NCBI GenBank assembly: GCA_021832085.1
Contig: JAKBLM010000003.1
Location: 97,653 to 161,652 of the forward strand
Reading direction: 5' to 3'
Source of the DNA: Acidobacteriota bacterium
GTDB taxonomy: Bacteria > Acidobacteriota > Terriglobia > Acidiferrales > UBA7541
Length of the DNA: 64,000 nt
The notes beneath the pieces were generated by a model. That model made no database searches, was not told the DNA's origin, and was given only the letters and a program-made list of their open reading frames with translations. The translations under genes and the position numbers were made by a program. Shown here piece after piece: positions 1 through 10,769 of the stretch (positions are counted from its first letter, which is position 1; each line of letters opens with the position of its first letter).

Positions 1-1
1 T

Positions 2-445
2 GAGATCGAGCCTCGGCTGCTGCTGGTGCACTACCTGCGCGAGGTGCTCGGGCTGACGGGGACGCACGTCGGGTGCGAGACGTCGCTGTGCGGCGCGTGC
101 ACGGTGCTGGTGGACGGGCGAGCGGTGAAGTCGTGCACGATGCTGGCGGTGCAGGCCGACGGCTCGGAAATCACCACGATCGAAGGGCTCACCGCGACGC
201 CGGAAGCCGCCGGGGGACTGCACCCGGTGCAGGAAGGGTTCTGGGAAAAGCACGGCCTGCAATGCGGCTATTGCACGCCGGGGATGATCCTCTCGGCGGT
301 GCAGCTGCTCCGGGACAATCCCAGTCCCACCGAGGCCGAAATCCGGCATGCGATTGCCGGCAATCTGTGCCGGTGCACGGGCTACCAGCATATCGTCGAG
401 GCCGTCGAATACGCAGCCAAGAAGCTGCGGTCACGCAAGCGCTGA
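2..445 (+). CDS. CoxS-like [2Fe-2S] small subunit of a molybdenum hydroxylase (5' partial)
   Basis: The reading frame is open from the first bases, so the N-terminus lies outside the window. It is the small iron-sulfur subunit of the xanthine dehydrogenase/CO dehydrogenase family and passes electrons from the molybdenum site to FAD. The plant-ferredoxin cluster is visible as [10 protein letters not shown] followed by a later Cys (SCTML). The C-terminal all-helical [2Fe-2S] domain shows QCGYCTPGM and NLCRCTGY. The molybdopterin subunit follows 33 bases downstream, so this is the first visible gene of an S-L-M-G cluster, the order typical of form II CoxL-type enzymes. The substrate cannot be told from sequence. 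Confidence 0.95.
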   Translation, partial: EIEPRLLLVHYLREVLGLTGTHVGCETSLCGACTVLVDGRAVKSCTMLAVQADGSEITTIEGLTATPEAAGGLHPVQEGFWEKHGLQCGYCTPGMILSAVQLLRDNPSPTEAEIRHAIAGNLCRCTGYQHIVEAVEYAAKKLRSRKR

Positions 446-478
446 AGCTGGGCCGGATCGCTTTGCCGGGAGGGGGAA

Positions 479-2842
<2,364 letters not shown>

Positions 2843-2957
2843 GCGGAGGAGGAAAAGGTTCCGGCCCGAGCGGCTTGACGCGCCGGTCAGCGGCAGAAGG
2901 CGCCGCGGACGAGGCGGCCCGGGAGTGGGGCGGAAGGAAAGGGATCGGAGGCGAGCC

Positions 2958-3836
2958 ATGATTCCAGCGGCGTTTGAATATTTTGCGCCGAAGAATCTCG
3001 ATGAGGCGTTGCGGCTGGTGGAACGGCACGGCGACGAAGCCAAGCTGCTGGCCGGCGGGCACAGCCTGTTGCCGCTGATGAAGCTGCGGCTTTCGGCGCC
3101 GCGCTATGTGATCGACATCGGGCGCATCCGCGCGCTGCACGGCGTGCGCGAAGAGGATGGACGGCTGGTGATCGGCGCACTGACAACACACCACGACGTG
3201 GAGTCGTCGGAGCTGGTGCGCCAGCGGTGCCTGTTGCTGGCGGAGGCGGCTGCGGAAATCGGCGACGTGCAGGTGCGCAACCGCGGGACGGTGGGCGGCA
3301 GCCTGGCGCATGCGGATCCGGCGGCCGACTATCCGGCGGCCATGCTGGCGCTCGAGGCGGAAATCGTCGCCACGTCGAGCGGCGGCAGCCGTGCGATTCC
3401 GGCCGGGGAATTTTTCGTCGACCTGCTCACCACGCAGCTACGGCCGGACGAGATTCTGACCGAGGTGCGCGTGCCGGTGGCCGGCCGGCGCTCCGGCGGG
3501 GCGTATCGCAAGCTGCATCAACCGGCCTCGGGATTCGCGCTGGTGGGCGTGGCGGCGCGGGTCAGGCTGGGCGAAGGGGAAAAGATCGAATCGGTGGCGA
3601 TCGGCATGACCGGTGTAGCCGCGCACGCCTATCGCGCCGCAACGGCCGAGCAGGCCCTTGCGGGGAAAAAGCCCGGCGCGAAATTGCTGGGCGAAGCGGC
3701 GGGACGGGTGACCGAGGGAGTGGACACGCTCGGAGATATGCACGGATCGGCCGGCTATCGCCGTGCCGTCGCCACCGTTTATGCGCGCCGGGCGCTCGAA
3801 GCAGCCATCGCCCGCGCCGGAGGGAAAACAGCGTGA
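2958..3836 (+). CDS. CoxM-like FAD-binding medium subunit of the molybdenum hydroxylase
   Basis: A 292-residue FAD-binding protein of the CO dehydrogenase medium-subunit family, which takes electrons from the Fe-S subunit. The N-terminal part has the FAD-binding LLAGGHSLLP motif, and RNRGTVGGSLAHADPAAD is the second conserved FAD loop. The start is the ATG at 2958 (MIPAAFEYFAPK), preceded by GGAGGCGAGCC. A start further upstream would add an Arg/Lys-rich stretch the family lacks. The stop overlaps the GTG start of the next gene, which indicates translational coupling. Confidence 0.95.
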   Translation: MIPAAFEYFAPKNLDEALRLVERHGDEAKLLAGGHSLLPLMKLRLSAPRYVIDIGRIRALHGVREEDGRLVIGALTTHHDVESSELVRQRCLLLAEAAAEIGDVQVRNRGTVGGSLAHADPAADYPAAMLALEAEIVATSSGGSRAIPAGEFFVDLLTTQLRPDEILTEVRVPVAGRRSGGAYRKLHQPASGFALVGVAARVRLGEGEKIESVAIGMTGVAAHAYRAATAEQALAGKKPGAKLLGEAAGRVTEGVDTLGDMHGSAGYRRAVATVYARRALEAAIARAGGKTA

Positions 3837-4264
3837 AGATCGAAGGACAGTGCACGATTGCCGCGTCGCGGGAAACCGTCTGGGAGCGGCTGAACGATCC
3901 GGCAGTGCTGGCGAAAAGCCTGCCGGGAGTGGACGAGCTGGAACCCACGGGCCCCGACAGCTATCGCTCCACGATCAAGTACAAGATGGGGCCGGTGTCG
4001 GGCAAGTTCGACGGTACCGTGGAGCTTTCCGAGAAAAACCCGCCGCACTCGATGCGGCTGAAAACCAGCGCTCGCGGCGGGCCGGGATTCGTCAACGGCG
4101 ACGGGAAGGTGGAACTGGCCGCCAAGGGCGAGCAGACGGAAATCCGCTACTCGGCCGACGTGCAATTGGGCGGGATGCTGGCCGCGGTCGGCTCGCGCAT
4201 GCTCGAAGGGGCGGCGAAGAAGTCGATCGAGGAATTTTTCCAGTCGATCGTCGAGCAGAAGTAA
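3833..4264 (+). CDS. CoxG-like SRPBCC-fold protein
   Basis: A 143-residue protein of the CoxG/SRPBCC family (PF06240). It reads KIEGQCTIAA at the N-terminus and has the family pattern of a 'PGV' turn (SLPGVDELEP), a GPVSGKFDG strand and a long C-terminal helix ending EEFFQSIVEQK. In carboxydotrophs CoxG helps anchor or deliver the dehydrogenase at the membrane or quinone. A similar role here is inference from its place as last gene of the S-L-M-G cluster. The GTG start overlaps the CoxM stop by four bases (GTGA). It lacks the C-terminal membrane extension of some CoxG proteins. Confidence 0.9.
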   Translation: MKIEGQCTIAASRETVWERLNDPAVLAKSLPGVDELEPTGPDSYRSTIKYKMGPVSGKFDGTVELSEKNPPHSMRLKTSARGGPGFVNGDGKVELAAKGEQTEIRYSADVQLGGMLAAVGSRMLEGAAKKSIEEFFQSIVEQK

Positions 4265-4345
4265 CGCCGCGGCGTGCGGCGGCGCGCGTGACGGGGCTTC
4301 CCAGGTCCGGCGGTGCGCCGAGCCGGTTTCAGGGCGGACGGGCGA

Positions 4346-5248
4346 TCAGCCCCGCCGAAGTTTCCAGAAATATTTTGCGCCGAGCATAGCCAGCCCCGCG
4401 GACAAGAGCAGGAGGGTGGCTGGCTCGGGTGTGGATTGCGGCGCGCCCGGCAAAGGCGAGCCAACGGGCGTGCCTACGGGCGTGCCGCCGCCGGGCGGGA
4501 GGAAGATCACCGGGAAGAAGGGACTTCCGCCACCGTCAGGAGCGTTGGGAGGCGGGAGCTGCACGCTCGAGGAGCCGAGCAGCGGAGAGAAGTGGAACGA
4601 GGCGGGGGTGAGATGCAGGATCGGCGCCTCGAGCGCCGGTTCGGACGGTTCCAGGGCGGTGGTCGGCTCTTTGGGGACATAGGAAATGCGGTTGCCGCAA
4701 CGAGCGCGGGCGTAGTGGGTGCCGTCGGTGACCAGGGTTTCTCCGGCGAACAACCAAATTTTCCGGCTCGTCCAGAAAATCAGATTGCCGAGACGAAAAG
4801 AGACGTAGGCCTTGCGGTCGTGGCGCAAGCGGACGAGCCGAAACTTATGCAGATCGAAGTTCGCGTAGTGCCTGGCAACAACCGGGTGGTTGGCCAGGAA
4901 ACGGGCGAACTGTTTCTCGCTGTGAATTCCCTGAGGAATGACTGAATAGAGATGGGCGAGCGCCGCCGGCGTCTCCGGCTCGGACGCCGGGATGCGAACG
5001 CCGAGGGGCGGGCGTGTCGCGGCCGTCGCCGCGGGCCGGGCGCCGGGCGCCGAGAGCGAGGTACTCCGAGGGCGAAGGAACAGGAAAGTTGCCGACGCCA
5101 AAAAGAGGATAACTAACGCGGTGAAAAGGCGGGGGACAAGGCGGCGGTGTGAGTGACGGTTGGAGGATCGACTTTTACGAGACGGCGCTTGCAGCACGTT
5201 TCCCCCCGGCCTGCGGAAAGCAATCGAGACGCCGCGCGGAATATGCAT
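4346..5248 (-). CDS. PEP-CTERM sorting-domain protein of unknown function
   Basis: A roughly 300-residue exported protein. The chosen ATG gives MHIPRGVSIAFRRPGG, then an Arg-rich stretch and a membrane segment (LFTALVILFLASATFLFL), a plausible uncleaved anchor or late signal. The middle reads like a bacterial transglutaminase-inhibitor or SH3-like small domain but I do not recognise it. The C-terminus is a textbook PEP-CTERM signal: STPEPATLLLLSAGLAMLGA then KYFWKLRRG. PEP-CTERM proteins are processed by an exosortase and are tied to exopolysaccharide secretion; no exosortase is encoded in this window. It is convergent with coxG. A longer upstream ORF extension exists but looks non-coding. 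Confidence 0.75.
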   Translation of the reverse strand: MHIPRGVSIAFRRPGGNVLQAPSRKSRSSNRHSHRRLVPRLFTALVILFLASATFLFLRPRSTSLSAPGARPAATAATRPPLGVRIPASEPETPAALAHLYSVIPQGIHSEKQFARFLANHPVVARHYANFDLHKFRLVRLRHDRKAYVSFRLGNLIFWTSRKIWLFAGETLVTDGTHYARARCGNRISYVPKEPTTALEPSEPALEAPILHLTPASFHFSPLLGSSSVQLPPPNAPDGGGSPFFPVIFLPPGGGTPVGTPVGSPLPGAPQSTPEPATLLLLSAGLAMLGAKYFWKLRRG

Positions 5249-5718
5249 TTCCGATCGGTCAATACCAGGACGTTGCCGGACCGGGTCAATCGAAATGTCG
5301 TGGTACTGATACGAACTGTATTTGCGTGAGCCTCGCCAGTTTACGGCCGCCGGATTGGACACGGCCGGAGGCAGCGCTAATGGCACAAACGGCCGAGTGC
5401 GTTCGAAGACGGAACGAGGGAGTGCTGGAGCAGAGGGGTGGCGCGGGCAAAATGTGAAAGCGGTTGCGCTCGACGCGGCAGGCAGTTTCCCCGGAGTTCT
5501 ACAGCTGTCGCAAGAAAGTGGTACTCGATTCGCCAAACGTGCCTGAAGAGTACCTAGGAAAACCGCTGAACTGCAGCACAAGATAGGGGCGAGAGAATCA
5601 GAGGCCGGCGTTCATATGAGCCGGACGGGGAGTTATCAAGTGTATGCAAGGTGAGTGGGCAGGGCACCCCAGGAAGGGAATAGGGCGTCCAACGAAAGTG
5701 TACTTAAGGAGGTGCATG
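5249..5718. other. Divergent intergenic region between the PEP-CTERM gene and the repeat-protein gene
   Basis: 470 bases with no supported gene. It must hold the promoters of both flanking genes, but I see no consensus -35/-10 pair. A very strong Shine-Dalgarno sequence (AAGGAGG, 5706-5712) ends the region before the plus-strand gene. Confidence 0.5.
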
Positions 5719-7188
5719 ATGAGGGGTAAGCACCTGGCTATAGATAAATGGCATTCGCAGAAGGAAATGCAACGGACCGCCGGGGCGATCGGAGCAGGAG
5801 GCTGGGGCCTGAGATGGCGAGTGGGAAGCGTTGCCGCGCTTTTGTTCCTGGCGCTGCTGGTGTGCCTGCCGATGCAGGCGCGGGCGGCCGCCAATGCGGG
5901 CGGGCAGGTTTCGGTGGGCATTTCGGTGAGTTTCGGCCCTCCGCCGCTGCCGGTGTACGCGCAGCCGGTGTGTCCCGGACCCGGCTACATCTGGACGCCG
6001 GGCTACTGGGCCTGGGATCCGACCTACGGCTACTACTGGGTTCCGGGTACCTGGGTACAGGCTCCGTATCCGGGAGCGCTATGGACGCCGGGCTACTGGG
6101 GCTGGGACCCGGTGGTTTTCGGGTTCGTTTGGCATGCGGGATATTGGGGACCGCAAGTTGGGTTCTACGGCGGCATCGACTACGGATTCGGCTATTACGG
6201 CGACGGCTATGACGGCGGATACTGGCGACACAGGAGATTTTTCTACAACCGTGCCGTGAACCATCTGGACATGCGGTACATCCACCACTTTTATGACCGG
6301 GATGCGTTCCACCACCGCCGCTGGGGACGGATCAGCTACGAGGGCGGACGCGGAGGGATCGTGGCACGGCCGACAGCCTACGACTATCGGGCGGCGCGGG
6401 AACGGCGGATGGGGCCGATGCAGGAGCAGTACCGGCAGGAAAGAATGGCGCGGCGGATGCCCGATGCGCGGTGGTCGGTGAACCGCGGACGGCCGAGAAT
6501 TGCCGCGACACGCCGGCCGGAACGATTCATGGGAAACGGCGTGATGCGCGCCACCCGCTCCGGTGGGCCCTATCACGTGGTGAAACGCGGAGGGTTCACG
6601 AGCGGCAATGGGCCGTGGCGTACCTTTGGCGGCCCTGCGAACGGGCGACGCGGATACGTCGGGCAAGGCAACCGGGGCGGCCAGCAGCATGGCTTCCGTC
6701 CGGTGCAAAACAATTACCGGCGCCAACAGGGGCCCCCGCAGCGGGGACAATCCTTCCGCGGGCAGCGGGGCAACCGCGGCGGCCAGCAGCACGGCTTCCG
6801 CAGCTTCCAGCAGCGGCCGAACCAGTATCGGCAGCAACGAGGGATGCGGCAGCAGCAGCGCGGTTTCCAGCAGCGGCAAAACCAGAATCGGCAAAGGCAG
6901 ATGCGTCCGCAACAGCCGCAGCGCGTCTATGGCGGGCCGGGAAGGCAACAGCGCGGCAACTTCCGGCAGTTCAACGGAAACCGCCAGCGCCAGATGCGTC
7001 CGCAACAGCCGCGGCGCGTCTATGGCCGGCCAGGAAGGCAACAACGCGGCAACTTCCGGCAATTCAATGGAAACCGCCAGCGGCAGATGCGGCAACAGCG
7101 GGGCGGTCGCGGCCGTGGCGGCAAGCAGGTTCGCGGCAATCACGGACCGCACGGGCGCGGCAATCCGCACGGCCCGGGTCACCGGTAG
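5719..7188 (+). CDS. Secreted YXWGXW-type protein with an Arg/Gln-rich repeat tail
   Basis: About 489 residues. The second of two adjacent ATGs (5719) is preferred because it is spaced six bases from AAGGAGG. A signal peptide is clear (hydrophobic core LLFLALLVCLPM, cleavage after ARA). The mature N-terminus has Trp/Gly/Tyr repeats such as IWTPGYWAWD, YYWVPGTW, LWTPGYWGWD and VWHAGYWGP, the pattern of YXWGXW/BcpO-related outer-envelope proteins. The C-terminal half is strongly basic and rich in Arg, Gln, Gly and Asn, with near-identical 31-residue repeats. The function is unknown; an extracellular or surface structural role is a guess from composition. It is a single gene with its own terminator. 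Confidence 0.85.
   Translation: MRGKHLAIDKWHSQKEMQRTAGAIGAGGWGLRWRVGSVAALLFLALLVCLPMQARAAANAGGQVSVGISVSFGPPPLPVYAQPVCPGPGYIWTPGYWAWDPTYGYYWVPGTWVQAPYPGALWTPGYWGWDPVVFGFVWHAGYWGPQVGFYGGIDYGFGYYGDGYDGGYWRHRRFFYNRAVNHLDMRYIHHFYDRDAFHHRRWGRISYEGGRGGIVARPTAYDYRAARERRMGPMQEQYRQERMARRMPDARWSVNRGRPRIAATRRPERFMGNGVMRATRSGGPYHVVKRGGFTSGNGPWRTFGGPANGRRGYVGQGNRGGQQHGFRPVQNNYRRQQGPPQRGQSFRGQRGNRGGQQHGFRSFQQRPNQYRQQRGMRQQQRGFQQRQNQNRQRQMRPQQPQRVYGGPGRQQRGNFRQFNGNRQRQMRPQQPRRVYGRPGRQQRGNFRQFNGNRQRQMRQQRGGRGRGGKQVRGNHGPHGRGNPHGPGHR
6895..7107 (+). repeat. In-frame 93-base tandem repeat within the Arg/Gln-rich tail
   Basis: Two almost identical 93-base units (6895-6987 and 6988-7080) encode RQMRPQQPQRVYG... 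ending FRQFNGN. A third truncated unit starts at 7081 (RQMRQQRGG). The unit length is a multiple of three, so copy number can change without breaking the frame. Confidence 0.85.
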
Positions 7189-7263
7189 ACGTCACCAATT
7201 CCTCGGGCGCGGCTTGGCAGCGATGGCGAGGGCCGTTTCCGAGGCACGCAGGCAATTCCGCGG

Positions 7264-7298
7264 GGGCAGGTGTTGAACCTGCCCTCGTTTTGTTTTTT
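7264..7298 (+). terminator. Rho-independent terminator of the repeat-protein gene
   Basis: GGGCAGGT pairs with ACCTGCCC across a five-base loop and is followed by TCGTTTTGTTTTTT. It lies 75 bases after the stop codon. Confidence 0.85.
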
Positions 7299-7440
7299 CG
7301 CCACGACGAGTTCACCACGACGCTATTTCTCCGCGTTGCGGGTCCCTGTGTTCGACGTGGGCTGGGAGGCGATGGCGGGCTGAAGCGCCCGTCTACAGGA
7401 CTTTCTCCTATTCCTGTCGGACGCCTCGTGGGCGCGCGGA

Positions 7441-7668
7441 CTACGGACGCGCGCGGGACTGGGCGGCCTGGCGTTCGGCGACCCAGCGGAGAAAGCGGCG
7501 CATGCGGGCGCGCTCGCGCCAGAACAGACGGATGAAGGCCCAGCCGTTCATGGTTTCCGCATCGGGACCGAGAAAGGTTTCCAGGCGCCAGCGGATATAG
7601 GGGCTGCGCCAGGGGCGCAGGCGGTAACCCCTGGCAAGCTTCCAGTAGTAGCGCAGTGCGGTGAACAC
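7441..7668 (-). CDS. Small basic hypothetical protein
   Basis: About 75 residues, strongly basic and Trp/Arg-rich (ALRYYWKLARGYRLRPWRSP, then RRFLRWVAERQ). I do not recognise a family. The reading frame continues upstream into the CPBP-like gene, but that part looks like out-of-frame translation. A GTG start at 7668, with GAAGGGG roughly ten bases upstream, gives the coding-like part; GTG at 7683 is the alternative. It is the last gene of a minus-strand unit, about 50 bases after the CPBP-like gene. Confidence 0.5.
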   Translation of the reverse strand: MFTALRYYWKLARGYRLRPWRSPYIRWRLETFLGPDAETMNGWAFIRLFWRERARMRRFLRWVAERQAAQSRARP

Positions 7669-7717
7669 GGCTGGATGTCCCACCCCTTCGTCGGCACACC
7701 CTACACCATTGGCTTGC

Positions 7718-8371
7718 TCACTTCCAACGATAATACCCCGGACCGACGCGCAGGTTGTGAATCCAGGCGGGCGGGAAGGCCAGGGCGAGCAGGGAGCCGA
7801 CGATCGCCTGGCCGAGGGCGAGCGTAAGAATGTTGCGATTGCGGCGGAAGATCCAGGCCATGGCAAAGCCGCCGATGAGCGTGATCGGGACCAGCACGGG
7901 GTTGGGCCAATGGGCCGAAGCGAAGACGACGGAGGCGACCAGCGAAGAGAGCCACGGCTGGCGAAACAGGGAGATCGCGCGGTTGTTGATGAAGGAATTC
8001 AGCGCGACCTGCTGAAGCAGACAGAAGGCGAAATAGGCCCAGAGGTGTTCGGCAACCGCGCTCCAGACCAGATGGTGCGGCATGCCGCGGGCGAAGGCAA
8101 GCGCGAGCACGATGGCAATGGCGATGCCGAAAAAGATTCCCGCTTCGATGGCGGAGCGCTTGAGATTGTCGGCACGCCAGCCGAGGGTTTTGGGCGTGTC
8201 GCCATGGAGCAGGAAGCTGGCGATGATCCAGACGGGGAAGACGATCCAGACCTCGAAATGGGTGAACTGCCAGCGCCAAATGAAGAGAACGATGATCGCG
8301 GGAATGCCGATGACGTCGGCGATCGAAAGCCAGTGAAGCACGCGCGGTCCGAGGGTGAATTTGTTCTTCAT
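7718..8371 (-). CDS. CPBP-family (CAAX protease-like) membrane protein with degenerate active site
   Basis: 217 residues with several hydrophobic segments, matching the CPBP/Abi fold. Active members have EExxxR, FxxxH and HxxxN/D motifs. Here the first reads QQVALN, so both glutamates and the arginine are absent. The second, FASAH, is kept. The third position reads QAIVG in place of HxxxN. It is therefore probably not a protease and may act as a membrane scaffold or binding protein. The start overlaps the upstream gene's stop by four bases (ATGA), so the two are translationally coupled. Confidence 0.75.
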   Translation of the reverse strand: MKNKFTLGPRVLHWLSIADVIGIPAIIVLFIWRWQFTHFEVWIVFPVWIIASFLLHGDTPKTLGWRADNLKRSAIEAGIFFGIAIAIVLALAFARGMPHHLVWSAVAEHLWAYFAFCLLQQVALNSFINNRAISLFRQPWLSSLVASVVFASAHWPNPVLVPITLIGGFAMAWIFRRNRNILTLALGQAIVGSLLALAFPPAWIHNLRVGPGYYRWK

Positions 8372-8679
8372 GGCCGGCTTTCCGGGATGACGGTGTCGAG
8401 GAAACGGGAGAGTCGGCGATCGGGAGCCGGGATCGGGGCGAAAAGAGCGTCGAGGTCGGCGTCGGGAAAGCCGGCGCGGGTGAGCTGGGCGGCCAGAGCG
8501 AGCGGGGCGATGCGGGCGCCGCGGGAAACGAGTTCGGCGCAGGCTTCGTAAACGACGCCATGCTCGCCGCACGACCACGGATGGGCGCGCAGCGCGAGGC
8601 AGGCGCGGCGGACAAGCCCGGCGTCGGAGGCCTGGCAGAGGGCCTGAAGGAGCCGGAGGTCGTCGTTTTCGGAACGCAT
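8368..8679 (-). CDS. Small hypothetical helical protein coupled to the CPBP-like gene
   Basis: 103 residues beginning MRSENDDLRLLQALCQ, with a run of predicted helices and a conserved-looking CGEHGVVYEAC segment. The part around LVSRGARIAPLALAAQLTRAGF resembles the helical N-terminal region of replicative helicases in style only, so I assign no function. A purine-rich GGGGGAAGC lies upstream of the ATG. It is the first gene of the three-gene minus-strand unit. Confidence 0.6.
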   Translation of the reverse strand: MRSENDDLRLLQALCQASDAGLVRRACLALRAHPWSCGEHGVVYEACAELVSRGARIAPLALAAQLTRAGFPDADLDALFAPIPAPDRRLSRFLDTVIPESRP

Positions 8680-8809
8680 TGCTTCCCCCGAGGACGAATT
8701 TCCATGATACCCGGTGGAGCGAATTCCGGAAGAAAGGCGGCGGGGCGCGGACTGGGACGAGATGGCGAGGCACGGGGAACGGCAAACCGTCGCGCGGGCA
8801 GGGAGGGTG

Positions 8810-8818
8810 TGGTAAAGT
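8810..8818 (+). promoter_or_regulatory. Candidate extended -10 promoter element
   Basis: TGGTAAAGT fits a TGn extended -10 in the gap before the ACT-domain gene at 8879. No -35 match is visible. Confidence 0.35.
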
Positions 8819-8878
8819 GCCGCAAGAAGCGGTAACCAATCCTCTTGCGGCTCGCGGCCGCGAATTGGCGAGGCGAAT

Positions 8879-9268
8879 GTGCCCATAGTGAAGCAACTGG
8901 TTGTGACGCTCGAGAACCGTCCCGGCGCGCTGGCGATGCTTTGCAGCGAGTTGGCAAAGGTCGCGGTGAACATCGAGGCGATTCAGGCGACCGAGGCCGG
9001 GCCGATCAGCCCGGTGCGGCTGCTGGTGAGTCATATCGACGTGGCGCGGAACGTGTGCGACAAGCTCGGGCTGAAGACGGTGGTCGAGCCGGCTCTGGTG
9101 GTGGGGATGAGTCACCGTCCCGGTTCGCTGGGGCGGGTGATGCGGAAACTGTCGGCGAAGGGGATCAACGTCGATTACGTCTACGGCACGATCGAGAAGG
9201 GGACGAAGCAGGCGGTGGTCGTGATGGGCGTCTCGGACCTGGCCGCGGCGGCGAAAATCGCGCACTGA
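8879..9268 (+). CDS. ACT-domain protein
   Basis: 129 residues made of two tandem ACT modules. The first begins LVVTLENRPGALAMLCSELA and the second VVGMSHRPGSLGRVMRKL, each with the RPG turn where amino-acid effectors bind in this fold. No catalytic domain is attached, so a stand-alone amino-acid sensor or regulator is likely. The GTG start follows a GAGGCGA ribosome site. It is divergent from the CPBP unit and lies about 150 bases upstream of an acyl-CoA dehydrogenase, which may or may not be functionally linked. Confidence 0.85.
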   Translation: MPIVKQLVVTLENRPGALAMLCSELAKVAVNIEAIQATEAGPISPVRLLVSHIDVARNVCDKLGLKTVVEPALVVGMSHRPGSLGRVMRKLSAKGINVDYVYGTIEKGTKQAVVVMGVSDLAAAAKIAH

Positions 9269-9371
9269 TTTCGCGGCGGCGCGGAAGCCGAAGGCTGCCG
9301 CCGGAACGCGACGGACAGAGGGTTCCTGTTGGAAAATCCCGCAGAATGCGCGGCTGGCGGTGCGGGTCCTG

Positions 9372-9380
9372 TGGTATAAA
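9372..9380 (+). promoter_or_regulatory. Candidate extended -10 promoter for the acyl-CoA dehydrogenase
   Basis: TGGTATAAA matches a TGn-TATAAT extended -10 and lies 42 bases before the GTG start at 9423. No good -35 is seen. Confidence 0.45.
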
Positions 9381-9422
9381 CGAAATTGAAGGCCGCTATA
9401 AAAATCACGAAGGGGTCGAACG

Positions 9423-10589
9423 GTGGATTTCTCGTTTACTGACGAACAAATGCAGTTGCGGAAAACCGTGCGTGAATTTGCCGAAGCGGAGATCGCGCCG
9501 CACGTGCTGGAGTGGGACGAGGCTTCGCATTTTCCTTCCGAAGTGATCGCCAAGCTGGGCGAGCTGGGACTGATGGGCGTGATCTTTCCGGAGAAATACG
9601 GCGGAGCGGGTCTCGGCTACGTGGAATACGCGATCGCGCTTGAGGAACTGGCGCGGGTGGACGGATCGGTGGGGCTGATCGTGGCCGCGCACAATTCGCT
9701 CTGCACGAACCACATCTACAAATTCGGCACCGAGGCGCAACGGCAGAAATACCTGACGCACCTGGCGCGCGGCGAATGGTTGGGCTGTTGGTCGCTGACC
9801 GAGCCGGAAGCGGGCTCGGATGCCGGCGGGACGCGCACGGTGGCCGAGAAACGCGATGGCGCGTGGGTGCTCAACGGCTCGAAGACCTTCACCACGAACG
9901 GGCACTACGCGAACGTCTGCGTGGCGATGGCGGTGACCGACCGCGCGGCGGGGCACCACGGGATTTCCGCGTTCATCGTGGAAAAGGACACGCCAGGTTT
10001 CCGGCCGGGGAAGAAGGAGAACAAGCTGGGGCTGCGGGCGAGCGACACGAGCGAGGTGATTTTCAGCGACTGCCGCGTGCCGGAGGAAAACCTGCTGGGA
10101 CAGCTCGGGCACGGCTTCATCGACAGCCTGGGGGTGCTCGACGGCGGCCGAATCTCGATCGCGTCGTTTGCGCTGGGGATGGCGCAGGGCGCGTTCGAAA
10201 CGGCGTTGCGGTACTCGAAACAGCGGCGGCAGTTCGGCAAGCCGATCAGCGATTTCCAGGCGATCCAGTTCAAGCTGGCAAACATGGCGACCGAGATCGA
10301 TGCGGCACGGATGCTCACCTATCGCGTAGCATGGCTCGCCGATCAGGCACGGGCCGCGGGCGATCCGCCCCAGCACCATACGCTGCAATCGGCGATGGCG
10401 AAGCTCTACGCGAGCGAGGTGGCCGTGCGCGTGGCGAATGAGGCGGTGCAGGTGCTGGGCGGGTACGGCTTCATCAAGGACTACCCGGCGGAAAAATACT
10501 ACCGCGACGTGAAGCTGGCGACGATCGGCGAAGGAACGAGCGAGATCCAGCGGCTGGTGATCGCGCGGCAACTGCTGGGGAAGGGATAA
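9423..10589 (+). CDS. Acyl-CoA dehydrogenase
   Basis: 388 residues, the usual length for short/branched-chain acyl-CoA dehydrogenases, which desaturate acyl-CoA to the trans-2-enoyl form with FAD. Seen are the N-terminal [17 protein letters not shown] helix, [12 protein letters not shown] (the flavin/substrate signature), [16 protein letters not shown] and, near the C-terminus, [18 protein letters not shown]. The Glu of that last motif is the expected catalytic base. GTG start with GAAGGGG upstream. The chain-length preference is unknown. The MeaB-type GTPase downstream hints at branched-chain or propionate metabolism. Confidence 0.95.
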   Translation: MDFSFTDEQMQLRKTVREFAEAEIAPHVLEWDEASHFPSEVIAKLGELGLMGVIFPEKYGGAGLGYVEYAIALEELARVDGSVGLIVAAHNSLCTNHIYKFGTEAQRQKYLTHLARGEWLGCWSLTEPEAGSDAGGTRTVAEKRDGAWVLNGSKTFTTNGHYANVCVAMAVTDRAAGHHGISAFIVEKDTPGFRPGKKENKLGLRASDTSEVIFSDCRVPEENLLGQLGHGFIDSLGVLDGGRISIASFALGMAQGAFETALRYSKQRRQFGKPISDFQAIQFKLANMATEIDAARMLTYRVAWLADQARAAGDPPQHHTLQSAMAKLYASEVAVRVANEAVQVLGGYGFIKDYPAEKYYRDVKLATIGEGTSEIQRLVIARQLLGKG

Positions 10590-10702
10590 GGATTCGCGCG
10601 GCCTCTGGCGATTCGAAGAGCGTGGCAGAGCGGGTGCCTGGCGGCGCGGCGGAAATGCCGCGCGGGAACGAATGGATGTTCCCGCGAAGAGAAAACCGAG
10701 GA

Positions 10703-10722
10703 CCGCTTGCGGTGGCAAGCGG
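10703..10722. repeat. Perfect hairpin CCGCTTGC/GCAAGCGG
   Basis: An eight-base perfect stem with a GGTG loop in the gap between the acyl-CoA dehydrogenase and meaB. The following GGTTGTCTTTGAGTTTT is T-rich but does not begin directly after the stem, so this may be a weak terminator or a member of the dispersed hairpin repeats noted elsewhere. Confidence 0.6.
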
Positions 10723-10730
10723 GGTTGTCT

Positions 10731-10760
10731 TTGAGTTTTAGCGGCGGCTCTTAGTATGAT
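10731..10760 (+). promoter_or_regulatory. Candidate sigma-70-type promoter for meaB
   Basis: TTGAGT (10731-10736), an 18-base spacer and TATGAT (10755-10760). The GTG start is only nine bases after the -10, so the transcript would start at or within a few bases of the start codon. This agrees with the absence of a ribosome-binding site. Confidence 0.55.
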
Positions 10761-10769
10761 TCTTCCCTT

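Noticed and set aside
6079..7182. A 367-residue minus-strand open frame in the repeat gene
   Set aside because: It mirrors the Arg/Gln-rich repeats and gives a Leu/Ala/Pro pattern with no family features; the plus frame has signal peptide, ribosome site and terminator.
8968..9553. An extension of the CPBP-like frame into the ACT and acyl-CoA dehydrogenase region
   Set aside because: The upstream part is antisense to the ACT gene and lacks family similarity; the ATG at 8371 gives a normal-length CPBP protein.
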